Part shown: piece after piece, positions 23,568 to 31,573 of the stretch
How positions within the stretch are numbered: position 1 is the stretch's first letter
Layout of the letters: each line of letters starts with the position of its first letter
Assembly (NCBI GenBank): GCA_015066745.1
Contig: SVNW01000007.1
Location: 1 to 64,000, forward strand
From: Ruminococcus sp.
Lineage (GTDB): Bacteria; Bacillota; Clostridia; Oscillospirales; Ruminococcaceae
Length of the DNA stretch: 64,000 nt
Direction of reading: 5' to 3'
Translations under genes and position numbers: made by a program
Notes under the pieces: generated by a model
Databases searched by the model: none
Told to the model about the DNA's origin: nothing
The model's input: the letters and a program-made list of their open reading frames with translations, nothing else

Positions 23568-26279
23568 TTAACTAAGTTCGAAAGCTCCTGTATAAAGTCT
23601 GTAGTATGTACCTCTTTGAGCTAAAAGTTTTTCGTGATTTCCACGTTCAATAATTCTTCCGTGATCAAGAACCATTATTACATCTGAGTTTTTGATAGTA
23701 GAAAGTCTGTGTGCTATTACAAATACTGTTCTGCCTTTCATGAGTGCATCCATACCTTTTGAAACTATCGCTTCTGTTCGTGTATCTATGGAACTTGTAG
23801 CTTCGTCAAGGATCATTACAGGTGGATCTGCGATAGCAGCACGAGCTATTGAAATAAGCTGACGCTGACCTTGTGAAAGACCTGAACCGTCGCCTTCAAG
23901 TACAGTATTATAACCGTTTGGAAGCATTCTTATAAAGCCGTCTGCATTTGCAAGTTTTGCAGCTTCAATACATTCTTCATCGGTAGCATCAAGTTTTCCG
24001 TATCTGATGTTATCCATAACAGTTCCTGTAAAGAGATTTACTTCCTGCAATACTACACCAAGAGAATGTCGTAAATCATCTTTTTTGATTTTATTGATAT
24101 TGATGCCGTCGTATCTTACTTTACCGTCTGCAATATCGTAAAATCTGTTGATAAGGTTTGTTATAGTAGTCTTTCCGGCACCGGTAGAACCTACAAGTGC
24201 TATTTTCTGACCCGGTTCAGCAAAGAGAGTGATATCGTGGAGTACGATTTTTTCATCATTGTATCCAAAATCAACATTGTCAAAAACTATATGTCCGTCA
24301 AGTTTGGTATAAGTTACACTTCCGTCTTTGTGTGGATGTCGCCATGCCCACATACCTGTACGTGCGATACTTTCAAATATTTCTCCGTTTGGTCTTACGC
24401 CTGCATTTACAAGAGTAACATATCCTTCATCGGTTTCAGGTTGTTCATCAAGCAGTGTAAATATTCTGTCAGCACCGGCAAGAGCCATTACAACTGCGTT
24501 TATTTGCTGTGATACCTGTGAAACGTTCTGACAAAACTGTCTTGTCATGCCTAAAAATGTTACAACTACCGAGATAGTCAGTACTTTTTCACCGCCAAAC
24601 AGTGCATTAAGCGAAGGGTTCGCAACGTTGCCAAGCATGAGAGCACCACCGATAAATGCAATAAGTACATAAAGTATATTTCCTATATTATTCATTATAG
24701 GCATAAGTATATTTGCAAATCTGTTTGCATTTGTTGCATCACTGCAAAGGGCTTCGTTTATACGGTCAAAGTCACTTTTTGATTTTTCTTCGTGACAGAA
24801 TACTTTAACAACTTTCTGTCCGTGCATCATTTCTTCTATATAGCCTTCGACCTTACCAAGTGCCATTTGTTGTTTCATAAAGTATTTTGCGGAGTTTCCG
24901 CCGATGAACTTTGTAACCATTGACATAAGGAAAATGCCGAATACTACAACCAGAGTAAGCCATACGCTGTAGTAAAGCATTATAAACATAAGTGATGTAA
25001 CAGTGAGTGATGCTGAAAGGAAACTTGGAAGGGACTGAGATATAAGCTGTCGGAGAGTATCTATGTCATTTGTATATGATGACATGATGTCTCCATGATT
25101 ATGTGTATCAAAATATTTGATAGGAAGGCTTTGCATTTTGTTGAACATCTTTTTACGCATTTTGCATAGGAAGCCTTGTGTTATTATTGCGCCAAGTCGG
25201 GTGTAGGAAAAAGCACATAAAAGACCGAGTGCATAGATGAGAACCATTATAATTATGGTTTTTGTCAAAGTAGGGGAAACCTGTAAGAAGGCTTCTTTAA
25301 ACTGTGAAGTTTCAGTAAATCCGTTTTGTGCTATTATTCTAAGCCCTTCTGCTATTATACCTGCTATTTTTTCTATGTATACGGATGGTACAACTCCTAC
25401 AATAGCAAAGAGAATCATTGTGCATATTTCAAGAATCAATAAACCTTTATATTCTTCAAAAAGCATTTTTATAAGTCTTTTCATTGTGCCTTTTTTAGCT
25501 TTTGGTCTGCCACCCGGAGGTCCGCCCGGTCCGCCTTTTGGTCCATTTGGAGGTCCGCCTGGTCCGCCTTTTGGTCCATTTGGAGGTCCACCTGGTCCGC
25601 CTTTTGGTCCATTTGGAGGTCCACCTGGTCCACCTTTTGGTACATTTGGAGGTCCACCTGGTCCACCATTAAATCCATTTGGAGGACTGCCATTTCCACC
25701 CTGGAAAGCGTTTTGAGGAGAGTTGTTTCCACCCTGGAAAGCGTTTTGAGGAGAGTTGTTTCCACCCTGGAAAGCGTTTTGAGGAGAGTTGTTTCCACCC
25801 TGGAAAGCGTTTTGAGGAGAGTTGTTTCCACCCTGGAAAGCATTCTGAGGAGAGTTGTTTCCACCCTGGAAAGCGTTTTGAGGAGAGTTGTTTCCACCCT
25901 GGAAAGCGTTTTGAGGAGAGTTGTTTCCACCCTGGAAAGCATTCTGAGGAGAGTTGTTTACACTTTGAAAAGCGTTCTGAGGAGAGTTGTTTACACTTTG
26001 AAAAGCGTTCTGAGGAGAGTTGTTTCCACCCTGGAAAGCGTTTTGAGGAGAGTTGTTTCCACCCTGGAAAGCGTTTTGAGGAGAGTTGTTTACACTTTGA
26101 AAAGCATTCTGAGGAGAGTTGTTTCCACCCTGGAAAGCGTTCTGAGGAGAGTTGTTTACACTTTGAGATGCGTTTGGAGAAGCATTGTTTTCAATCTGCA
26201 ATCTGGTTATAGTGCCACCTTTAACATAACTATCGTATTGAAGATTTGAGTTTTGTTGGTTTTGCTGAAGATCAGGCAT
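23568..26279 (-). CDS. ABC exporter half-transporter with long repetitive N-terminal extension (catalytic subunit)
   Basis: The 903-residue protein fuses an N-terminal low-complexity region (about 40-270) to a six-helix exporter domain (about 280-590) and an ATPase domain (about 640-900). The extension has 14 near-perfect 11-residue repeats (NNSPQNAFQGG or ...QSV), then five or six PGGPPNGPKGG-type repeats, just before the first membrane helix. The ATPase has Walker A GSTGAGKTT, catalytic glutamate in MILDEATSSID and the H-loop AHRLST, but a non-standard signature LSQGQ. It pairs with the upstream half-transporter. The ATG at 26279 has GGAGG at good spacing and overlaps the upstream gene by 8 nt. 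The substrate is unknown. Confidence 0.9.
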   Translation of the reverse strand: MPDLQQNQQNSNLQYDSYVKGGTITRLQIENNASPNASQSVNNSPQNAFQGGNNSPQNAFQSVNNSPQNAFQGGNNSPQNAFQGGNNSPQNAFQSVNNSPQNAFQSVNNSPQNAFQGGNNSPQNAFQGGNNSPQNAFQGGNNSPQNAFQGGNNSPQNAFQGGNNSPQNAFQGGNNSPQNAFQGGNNSPQNAFQGGNGSPPNGFNGGPGGPPNVPKGGPGGPPNGPKGGPGGPPNGPKGGPGGPPNGPKGGPGGPPGGRPKAKKGTMKRLIKMLFEEYKGLLILEICTMILFAIVGVVPSVYIEKIAGIIAEGLRIIAQNGFTETSQFKEAFLQVSPTLTKTIIIMVLIYALGLLCAFSYTRLGAIITQGFLCKMRKKMFNKMQSLPIKYFDTHNHGDIMSSYTNDIDTLRQLISQSLPSFLSASLTVTSLMFIMLYYSVWLTLVVVFGIFLMSMVTKFIGGNSAKYFMKQQMALGKVEGYIEEMMHGQKVVKVFCHEEKSKSDFDRINEALCSDATNANRFANILMPIMNNIGNILYVLIAFIGGALMLGNVANPSLNALFGGEKVLTISVVVTFLGMTRQFCQNVSQVSQQINAVVMALAGADRIFTLLDEQPETDEGYVTLVNAGVRPNGEIFESIARTGMWAWRHPHKDGSVTYTKLDGHIVFDNVDFGYNDEKIVLHDITLFAEPGQKIALVGSTGAGKTTITNLINRFYDIADGKVRYDGININKIKKDDLRHSLGVVLQEVNLFTGTVMDNIRYGKLDATDEECIEAAKLANADGFIRMLPNGYNTVLEGDGSGLSQGQRQLISIARAAIADPPVMILDEATSSIDTRTEAIVSKGMDALMKGRTVFVIAHRLSTIKNSDVIMVLDHGRIIERGNHEKLLAQRGTYYRLYTGAFELS
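25701..26190. repeat. 33-bp tandem coding repeat (14 copies)
   Basis: Fourteen copies of a 33-bp unit, each with the core GAGGAGAGTTGTTT, run head to tail without spacers. Copies differ at a few positions: CCACCCTGG versus ACACTTTGA, and GCGTTTTGA versus GCATTCTGA or GCGTTCTGA. They encode the 11-residue repeats of the ABC exporter. A second, less regular 33-bp series (25510-25690) encodes the G/P-rich repeats. Confidence 0.92.
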
Positions 26280-28014
26280 TGTCACTGCCTCCTTTTACCT
26301 GAGAATAATATACTTCCTGATAAATACGGTTACTGTTAAGAAGCTGTTCGTGTGTTCCTACGCCGTTTATCTGTCCATCTTCCATAACTATTATAATATC
26401 CGAATCCTGAACGGAAGATATTCTCTGAGCTATTATAAATTTTGTTGTGTGAGGTATCTGTTCACGAAAAGCTTTTCTCAGGAGTGCATCTGTTTTGGTA
26501 TCAACAGCACTTGTTGAGTCATCAAGAATAAGTATTTTTGGATTTTTAAGAAGCGCACGCGCTATACAAAGACGTTGTTTCTGACCACCTGAAACATTTG
26601 AACCGCCTTGTTCTATGTAGGTATCATATTTTTGTGGAAATTCCTGTATAAATTCATCTGCCATTGCAAGGCTACATACATGCTGTATTTCTTCATCGGT
26701 AGCATTTTCATTTCCCCAGCGGAGGTTTTCTTTTATTGTTCCTGAGAAAAGAACATTTTTCTGAAGAACAACAGCCACGTTATTTCTTAAAACATCAAGG
26801 TCATAGTCTTTGACATTTACACCACCTACATAAACCGCACCGCTTGATACATCATAAAGTCTGGAGATAAGGTTTACAAGAGAAGTTTTTGAAGAACCTG
26901 TTCCGCCGATAATTCCTACAGTCTGTCCTGACCTGATATTCAGGTTTATATTTGAGAGGGCTGTTTTTTCAGCATTTTTGTTATATTTGAAGTAAACATT
27001 TTCAAATATAACACTTCCGTCCATAACGCTCTTTACAGGGTTTGAAGGTGTTTTGATATCAGCTTCTTCATCAAGAACTTCGACTATTCGGTTGGCAGAT
27101 TCAATTGACATTGTTATCATTACAAATATCATTGAAACCATCATAAGACTTGTAAGTATCTGTACAGAATAAGTTATCATTCCGCTGAGAGTACCAATAC
27201 CGTACTCAAGACCATTTGTAGTGATAACAAGTTTTGAACAGAGGAGTGAAACAAGTATAAATGTTATATACATACAAAACTGCATTATCGGAGTGTTGAG
27301 AGCAAGTATTTTTTCGGCACGTGTAAAATCATTTCGAACGTCATCGGCAGCTTTTGCAAATTTGTCTTTTTCATAGTCTTCACGTACAAAAGATTTTACT
27401 ACTCGCATACCTTTTATATTTTCCTGTATTGATTCGTTTATTTTATCATATTTTTTAAATACTTTTACAAAAAGAGGGTGAACTTTTTTTATTATGCCAA
27501 AAAGTGATATACCGAGAATCGGTATTACTCCGGCAAATATCCATGCAAGACTTCCACCAAGCTTTATAGACATAATAAATGCGAAAATAAGCATAAAAGG
27601 ACAGCGGACAGCTATTCGGATCACCATCATAAATGCCATCTGTACATTATTTATATCGGTTGTCATACGAGTAACAAGACTTGATGTTGAAAATTTGTCA
27701 ATGTTTGAAAATGAAAACTCTTGTACTTTATGAAACATATCACGTCTTAGATTTTTTGCAAATCCGCATGATGCTATTGCACAGAAATGTCCTGATGCAA
27801 TGCCCATCGCCAGAGAAATAAGTGCCATTATAATAAGTATAGCACCGTATTTCATTATTGTTTTCATTTCACAACCAGCTTGTATCTGGTTTACAAGTTC
27901 TGCAGTAAGCATAGGGATAATACATTCCATGACGACTTCCAGAGCTACGAGCAGAGGGGTAAGTATGGAAGGAACTTTGTATTCCCGTATACGTTGTGCA
28001 AGTTTCTTTACCAT
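26272..28014 (-). CDS. ABC exporter half-transporter with degenerate ATP site
   Basis: The 580-residue protein has six membrane helices (about 1-320) and an ATPase domain (about 340-580). Walker A is GGTGSSKTS and the signature NVSGGQKQR is intact. The Walker B glutamate is replaced by aspartate (ILILDDSTSAVD) and the switch histidine by glutamine (IIAQRISS), so its ATP site should be non-hydrolytic. This is the expected partner of the downstream half in a heterodimeric BmrCD/TM287-288-type exporter. The ATG at 28014 has AAAGGAAAG; longer upstream reading would run into the promoter. Confidence 0.92.
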   Translation of the reverse strand: MVKKLAQRIREYKVPSILTPLLVALEVVMECIIPMLTAELVNQIQAGCEMKTIMKYGAILIIMALISLAMGIASGHFCAIASCGFAKNLRRDMFHKVQEFSFSNIDKFSTSSLVTRMTTDINNVQMAFMMVIRIAVRCPFMLIFAFIMSIKLGGSLAWIFAGVIPILGISLFGIIKKVHPLFVKVFKKYDKINESIQENIKGMRVVKSFVREDYEKDKFAKAADDVRNDFTRAEKILALNTPIMQFCMYITFILVSLLCSKLVITTNGLEYGIGTLSGMITYSVQILTSLMMVSMIFVMITMSIESANRIVEVLDEEADIKTPSNPVKSVMDGSVIFENVYFKYNKNAEKTALSNINLNIRSGQTVGIIGGTGSSKTSLVNLISRLYDVSSGAVYVGGVNVKDYDLDVLRNNVAVVLQKNVLFSGTIKENLRWGNENATDEEIQHVCSLAMADEFIQEFPQKYDTYIEQGGSNVSGGQKQRLCIARALLKNPKILILDDSTSAVDTKTDALLRKAFREQIPHTTKFIIAQRISSVQDSDIIIVMEDGQINGVGTHEQLLNSNRIYQEVYYSQVKGGSDNA

Positions 28015-28144
28015 TTTACATCTTTCCTTTAAACAAATTTTTCTGAAACAAATATTCAGAATACAGAACCGGATTATTTGTGAAAATATTTTAATAAATT
28101 GGTAATTAAAAAGTTTATTTTTCAGGAAATAATTCGCCCTAAAA

Positions 28145-28173
28145 ATTATATGACAGATTGCTTGATTTGTCAA
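28145..28173 (-). promoter_or_regulatory. Consensus promoter of the ABC exporter operon
   Basis: On the minus strand a perfect TTGACA (28168-28173) and a perfect TATAAT (28145-28150) are 17 bp apart, about 130 bp before the start. This is the strongest-looking promoter in the window. Confidence 0.85.
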
Positions 28174-28302
28174 TTGATGATTTGTATAAAATCACATAAA
28201 TGATGTGTTTAAATTATGTTATCTGGTATAATCATATTTCATTATTTATAGTTAATGCTAATGTTATTCATGCAACTTTTATAAAAAAAATAAAAAATAC
28301 TA

Positions 28303-28331
28303 TTGTCAAACTGTGATAAATATGATATAAT
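28303..28331 (+). promoter_or_regulatory. Promoter of the NSS transporter gene
   Basis: TTGTCA (28303-28308) and TATAAT (28326-28331) are 17 bp apart, about 60 bp before the ATG at 28394. Confidence 0.75.
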
Positions 28332-28393
28332 TAAAAACATATGTGGATAGGTGACAACAGCTAAATAATATTACAGAAAGGTTGTTTTCTTTT

Positions 28394-29746
28394 ATGGAAC
28401 AGAAAAAATCCGGTTTTAGTACAAAAATAGGTTTTGTACTGGCGGCTGCCGGTTCAGCAGTTGGACTGGGAAATATATGGAGATTTCCTTATCTTGCGGC
28501 TCAGCATGGTGGAGGTATATTTTTGCTGGTATATATCATACTAGCAGTTACTTTTGGTTTTACACTTATGATAACAGAAATATCAATAGGACGTAAAACA
28601 GGAAAAAGTGTTATCAACGCTTATCAGATGATAAGTAAAAAATTCAAGCCACTTGGCTGGCTTGCGGCGGCAGTACCGATTATAATTTTTCCGTATTACT
28701 GTGTAATAGGTGGTTGGGTTTTAAAGTATCTGACAGTTTATGTCAAGGGAAGCGTAACAGGTTCAGAGATGGCTGTCACAAACAGCGACTTTTTCGGAAA
28801 TTATATCGGAAATGCAGGTCAACCTGCTTTGTTTCTCGCTATATATATGGGACTTACTGCAATAGTAGTAATGCTTGGTGTTGAAAAAGGAATAGAGAAG
28901 GTAAGTAAAATAATGATGCCTGTTCTTGTATTGATAACGGTCATCATTGCAGGATATTCACTCACTATTGACGGTGCTATTGACGGTCTGATTTATTATG
29001 TAAAGCCTAATTTTGCTGATTTTTCTATAAAGACTGTTATTGCGGCTATGGGTCAGCTTTTCTACTCTATGTCACTCTCTATGGGTATCATGATAACATA
29101 CGGTTCGTACATGAGAAAAGAAGATAATCTTGAGACTTCTGTAAGACAAATCGAGATTTTTGACACTGGTATAGCGTTTTTATCAGGTATGATGATCATT
29201 CCGGCAGTTTTTGCGTTTTCAGGCGGAGATGCATCTGCAATAAATGCTGGTCCGGGACTTATGTTTGTAACATTACCTAAGGTATTTGCTACAATGGCAG
29301 GCGGAAAAACAATAGGAACTATATTCTTCTTCCTTGTTGCACTTGCAGCGCTTACTTCTTCAATATCTCTTATGGAAACTATAGTATCAGTATTGTCTGA
29401 AAAACTTAAATTCAAAAGAATAACTATTTGTATAATAGTTATTGCTGTTTCATTCATGATAGGTATGCTTTCGGTTCTCGGATACAGTAACTGGTCCGAA
29501 GTAGAGATCATGGGAAGACAGCTTCTTGACTTCTTTGATTTTATCAGTAACAGCATAATAATGCCGATAGTTGCATTGCTTACATGTATACTCATAGGTT
29601 ATGTATCAAAGCCTGAATATGTTGAAGAAGAAGTTCAGTTAAATTCAAAATTTAAATCTAAGAAGATGTACAGAGTAATGCTTAAATATGTTGCTCCTGT
29701 ATGTATGGTAGTTATTTTCCTTTCTGCAGTATTTGGTATAGTATAA
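28394..29746 (+). CDS. Sodium-dependent transporter, NSS family
   Basis: The 450-residue protein starts with the NSS hallmark GFVLAAAGSAVGLGNIWRFP (Na+ and substrate site of TM1) and shows about eleven membrane helices, the usual number for bacterial members. The LeuT-like fold imports amino acids with Na+. The substrate is not readable. The ATG at 28394 is preferred over a TTG at 28382, which abuts the AAAGG ribosome site. It is a single-gene unit. Confidence 0.92.
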   Translation: MEQKKSGFSTKIGFVLAAAGSAVGLGNIWRFPYLAAQHGGGIFLLVYIILAVTFGFTLMITEISIGRKTGKSVINAYQMISKKFKPLGWLAAAVPIIIFPYYCVIGGWVLKYLTVYVKGSVTGSEMAVTNSDFFGNYIGNAGQPALFLAIYMGLTAIVVMLGVEKGIEKVSKIMMPVLVLITVIIAGYSLTIDGAIDGLIYYVKPNFADFSIKTVIAAMGQLFYSMSLSMGIMITYGSYMRKEDNLETSVRQIEIFDTGIAFLSGMMIIPAVFAFSGGDASAINAGPGLMFVTLPKVFATMAGGKTIGTIFFFLVALAALTSSISLMETIVSVLSEKLKFKRITICIIVIAVSFMIGMLSVLGYSNWSEVEIMGRQLLDFFDFISNSIIMPIVALLTCILIGYVSKPEYVEEEVQLNSKFKSKKMYRVMLKYVAPVCMVVIFLSAVFGIV

Positions 29747-29751
29747 TAAAA

Positions 29752-29795
29752 TGAGCATGTCTCCGATTTGTTTTGGGGACATGCTTTGGTTTTGT
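29752..29795 (+). terminator. Terminator after the NSS gene
   Basis: AGCATGTCTCC (29754-29764) pairs with GGGGACATGCT (29775-29785), followed by a T-rich tail. Confidence 0.82.
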
Positions 29796-29817
29796 CATGA
29801 AAAATAAGAGGTTATAT

Positions 29818-30735
29818 ATGAAAAGAAAATTAAAAGGTAATATAATGCTTTTGATAACAGCATTTATATGGGGAACGGCATTTGTTGCCCAGAGTGAAGG
29901 AATGAATTATGTTGGTCCTTTTACATATAGTGCTGTTCGTACACTGCTTGGCGGAATTGTACTTATTCCGGTTATTTTTTTCTTCAAAAGAAATAAGCCA
30001 GACAGGGAAGAAGTAATTGAAAGAAAAATTTTCTTAAAAGAAACTTTCAAGGGTGGTATAGTTTGCGGAATAATTTTGTTTTTTGCCAGTTCGCTTCAAC
30101 AAATAGGTATAAGTATGACTACAGCAGGCAAATCAGGATTTATAAGTGCAGTATATATAATACTTGTTCCTGTTGCAGAGTTTTTCTTTTTTCGTAAGAA
30201 AAATATTTTTGTGTGGATATGTGCAGTCATAGCTTTTGCAGGGTTATATCTTCTGTGTGTAAAAGAAGATTTTTCGATAAATCGTGGAGATGCAATAGTT
30301 CTTCTGAGTGCTCTATGGTTTACAGCACATATAATGGTGATTGATCATTTTAACAGTAAAAACGCTGACGGTATGATAATGTCGTGTGTGCAGTTTTTTA
30401 CAGCAGCGGTTTTTATGACGATAGCAATGTTTATTTTTGAACAGCCAAACATAGAAAATATCTTTGAAGCAAGATACACTATCCTTTATGCAGGTATAAT
30501 GTCGAGCGGAGTTGCATTTACTTTGCAGATACTTGGTCAGCGTTATGCAGACCCTGCATCTGCATCACTTATTATGTGTCTGGAATCTGTATTTGCGGTG
30601 CTTTCAGGCTGGCTTATTCTTAAAGAAGTTATGGCGCCAAAAGAAATTGCAGGGTGCGTATTTGTTTTTGTTGCTGCTGTACTTGCACAACTTAAAGATA
30701 TAAATAAAAAAAGCGGTAAAACTGAATGTGGATAA
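29818..30735 (+). CDS. DMT family transporter (EamA)
   Basis: The 305-residue protein has ten predicted membrane helices as two EamA repeats, with ITAFIWGTAFVAQSEGM at the start and QRYADPASASLIMCLESVFA in the second repeat. DMT proteins export metabolites or amino acids. AAGAGG lies 6 nt before the ATG at 29818; earlier in-frame starts fall inside the preceding terminator. No separate promoter is obvious in the short gap, so read-through from the NSS gene is possible. Confidence 0.88.
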   Translation: MKRKLKGNIMLLITAFIWGTAFVAQSEGMNYVGPFTYSAVRTLLGGIVLIPVIFFFKRNKPDREEVIERKIFLKETFKGGIVCGIILFFASSLQQIGISMTTAGKSGFISAVYIILVPVAEFFFFRKKNIFVWICAVIAFAGLYLLCVKEDFSINRGDAIVLLSALWFTAHIMVIDHFNSKNADGMIMSCVQFFTAAVFMTIAMFIFEQPNIENIFEARYTILYAGIMSSGVAFTLQILGQRYADPASASLIMCLESVFAVLSGWLILKEVMAPKEIAGCVFVFVAAVLAQLKDINKKSGKTECG

Positions 30736-30745
30736 ATAATGCCCA

Positions 30746-30790
30746 AAACAGCGTAAATATACATTTTTATGTGTATCTACGCTGTTTTTA
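30746..30790 (+). terminator. Terminator after the DMT gene
   Basis: AAACAGCGTA (30746-30755) pairs with TACGCTGTTT (30778-30787), with further inner pairing (ATACA/TGTAT) and a T5 tail. Confidence 0.87.
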
Positions 30791-30871
30791 GTGGTTATAA
30801 AGTATTGTGTTTTTATCTGAAATAGTCTATACTTATATATGTAATTATTAATAAAAAAGGACTTGATAGAT

Positions 30872-31213
30872 ATGAATATTCAGATTTTCGGTACAAAAAA
30901 ATGTAATGAAACTAAAAAAGCAGAACGATTCTTCAAAGAAAGAGGTATAAAGTTTCAGTATATTGATATGAAAGAAAAAGGTATGAGTAAGGGTGAATTC
31001 AATTCTGTAGCATCAGCAAATGGCGGAATGGAAAATATGATAAACCCTGACTGTAAAGACCAGGATACATATATGCTTATAAAGTATCTTTCCGATGAAA
31101 GTAAACTTGAAAAAATACTTGAAAATCCGCAGGTTATAAAAACACCTGTAGTACGAAACGGAAAACAGTCAACCATAGGTTATCAGCCTGATGTATGGAA
31201 ACAGTGGAGTTAG
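30872..31213 (+). CDS. ArsC/Spx-like thioredoxin-fold protein
   Basis: The 113-residue protein begins MNIQIFGTKKCNETKKAERFF, with a single cysteine at position 10 in a CxxT rather than CxxC setting, and ends with the ArsC-family block TPVVRNGKQSTIGYQPDVW. Relatives are arsenate reductases or Spx-type regulators. No arsenic genes are nearby, so a generic redox role is likelier. It is cotranscribed with the next small gene (4-nt gap). Confidence 0.82.
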   Translation: MNIQIFGTKKCNETKKAERFFKERGIKFQYIDMKEKGMSKGEFNSVASANGGMENMINPDCKDQDTYMLIKYLSDESKLEKILENPQVIKTPVVRNGKQSTIGYQPDVWKQWS

Positions 31214-31217
31214 AAAA

Positions 31218-31517
31218 ATGTATAGAGTAAAAATAACGGCAATAAGAAAAGCCGATTACAAAGATCTGCAGGAGATTTATGAAAATCCTATAGAACACGC
31301 CTGTGATATAAATGAGGGCGATACATGGCTCTCTGATGGCTGGAACAAACCTGAAGGAATGTGTGACAGCGCCTGGGAAAGTATGTCGTCATTTGTAAGA
31401 GCATTAGGGAGTGGCGGAAGTAATTTTTATGATGGCTGGATGAAAAATCCTTTTTCTGCAATGATTTCCTGCAATGATGGTTTCAGACCTGTAAGTTTTC
31501 TGCTCGAAAAGATCTGA
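31218..31517 (+). CDS. TIGR04076-type small protein
   Basis: The 99-residue protein MYRVKITAIRKADYKDL has the conserved pattern CDINEGDTW, KPEGMCDSAWESM and CNDGFRPVSFLLE, with three cysteines typical of this uncharacterised family, which may bind a metal or cluster. The ATG at 31218 follows the stop of the ArsC-like gene. Confidence 0.78.
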   Translation: MYRVKITAIRKADYKDLQEIYENPIEHACDINEGDTWLSDGWNKPEGMCDSAWESMSSFVRALGSGGSNFYDGWMKNPFSAMISCNDGFRPVSFLLEKI

Positions 31518-31529
31518 AAATTAAATAGT

Positions 31530-31572
31530 ATGCAAAAACGCCCTGTCATCGTTAGGACAGGGCGTTAAACTT
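31530..31572. terminator. Bidirectional terminator
   Basis: ACGCCCTGTC (31538-31547) pairs with GACAGGGCGT (31556-31565). The minus strand has a T5 run directly after the stem, and the plus strand has one 5 nt later. Confidence 0.88.
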
Positions 31573-31573
31573 T

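Noticed and set aside
25701-26190. CRISPR-like appearance of the regularly repeated 33-bp sequence
   Set aside because: The copies are directly abutting with no unique spacers, and they lie in frame inside a protein-coding gene.
25481-26249. Several long open frames on both strands across the repeat region
   Set aside because: The 33-bp unit is a multiple of three without stops in several frames, so extra frames stay open automatically. Only the frame continuing into the ABC exporter has a start, ribosome site and domain.
28014-28173. Extended N-terminus of the first ABC exporter subunit
   Set aside because: The in-frame extension to 28173 covers the -35/-10 promoter. The ATG at 28014 has a good ribosome site and starts a normal exporter.
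29062-29595. Minus-strand 177-codon open frame
   Set aside because: It is a shadow of the NSS transporter gene.
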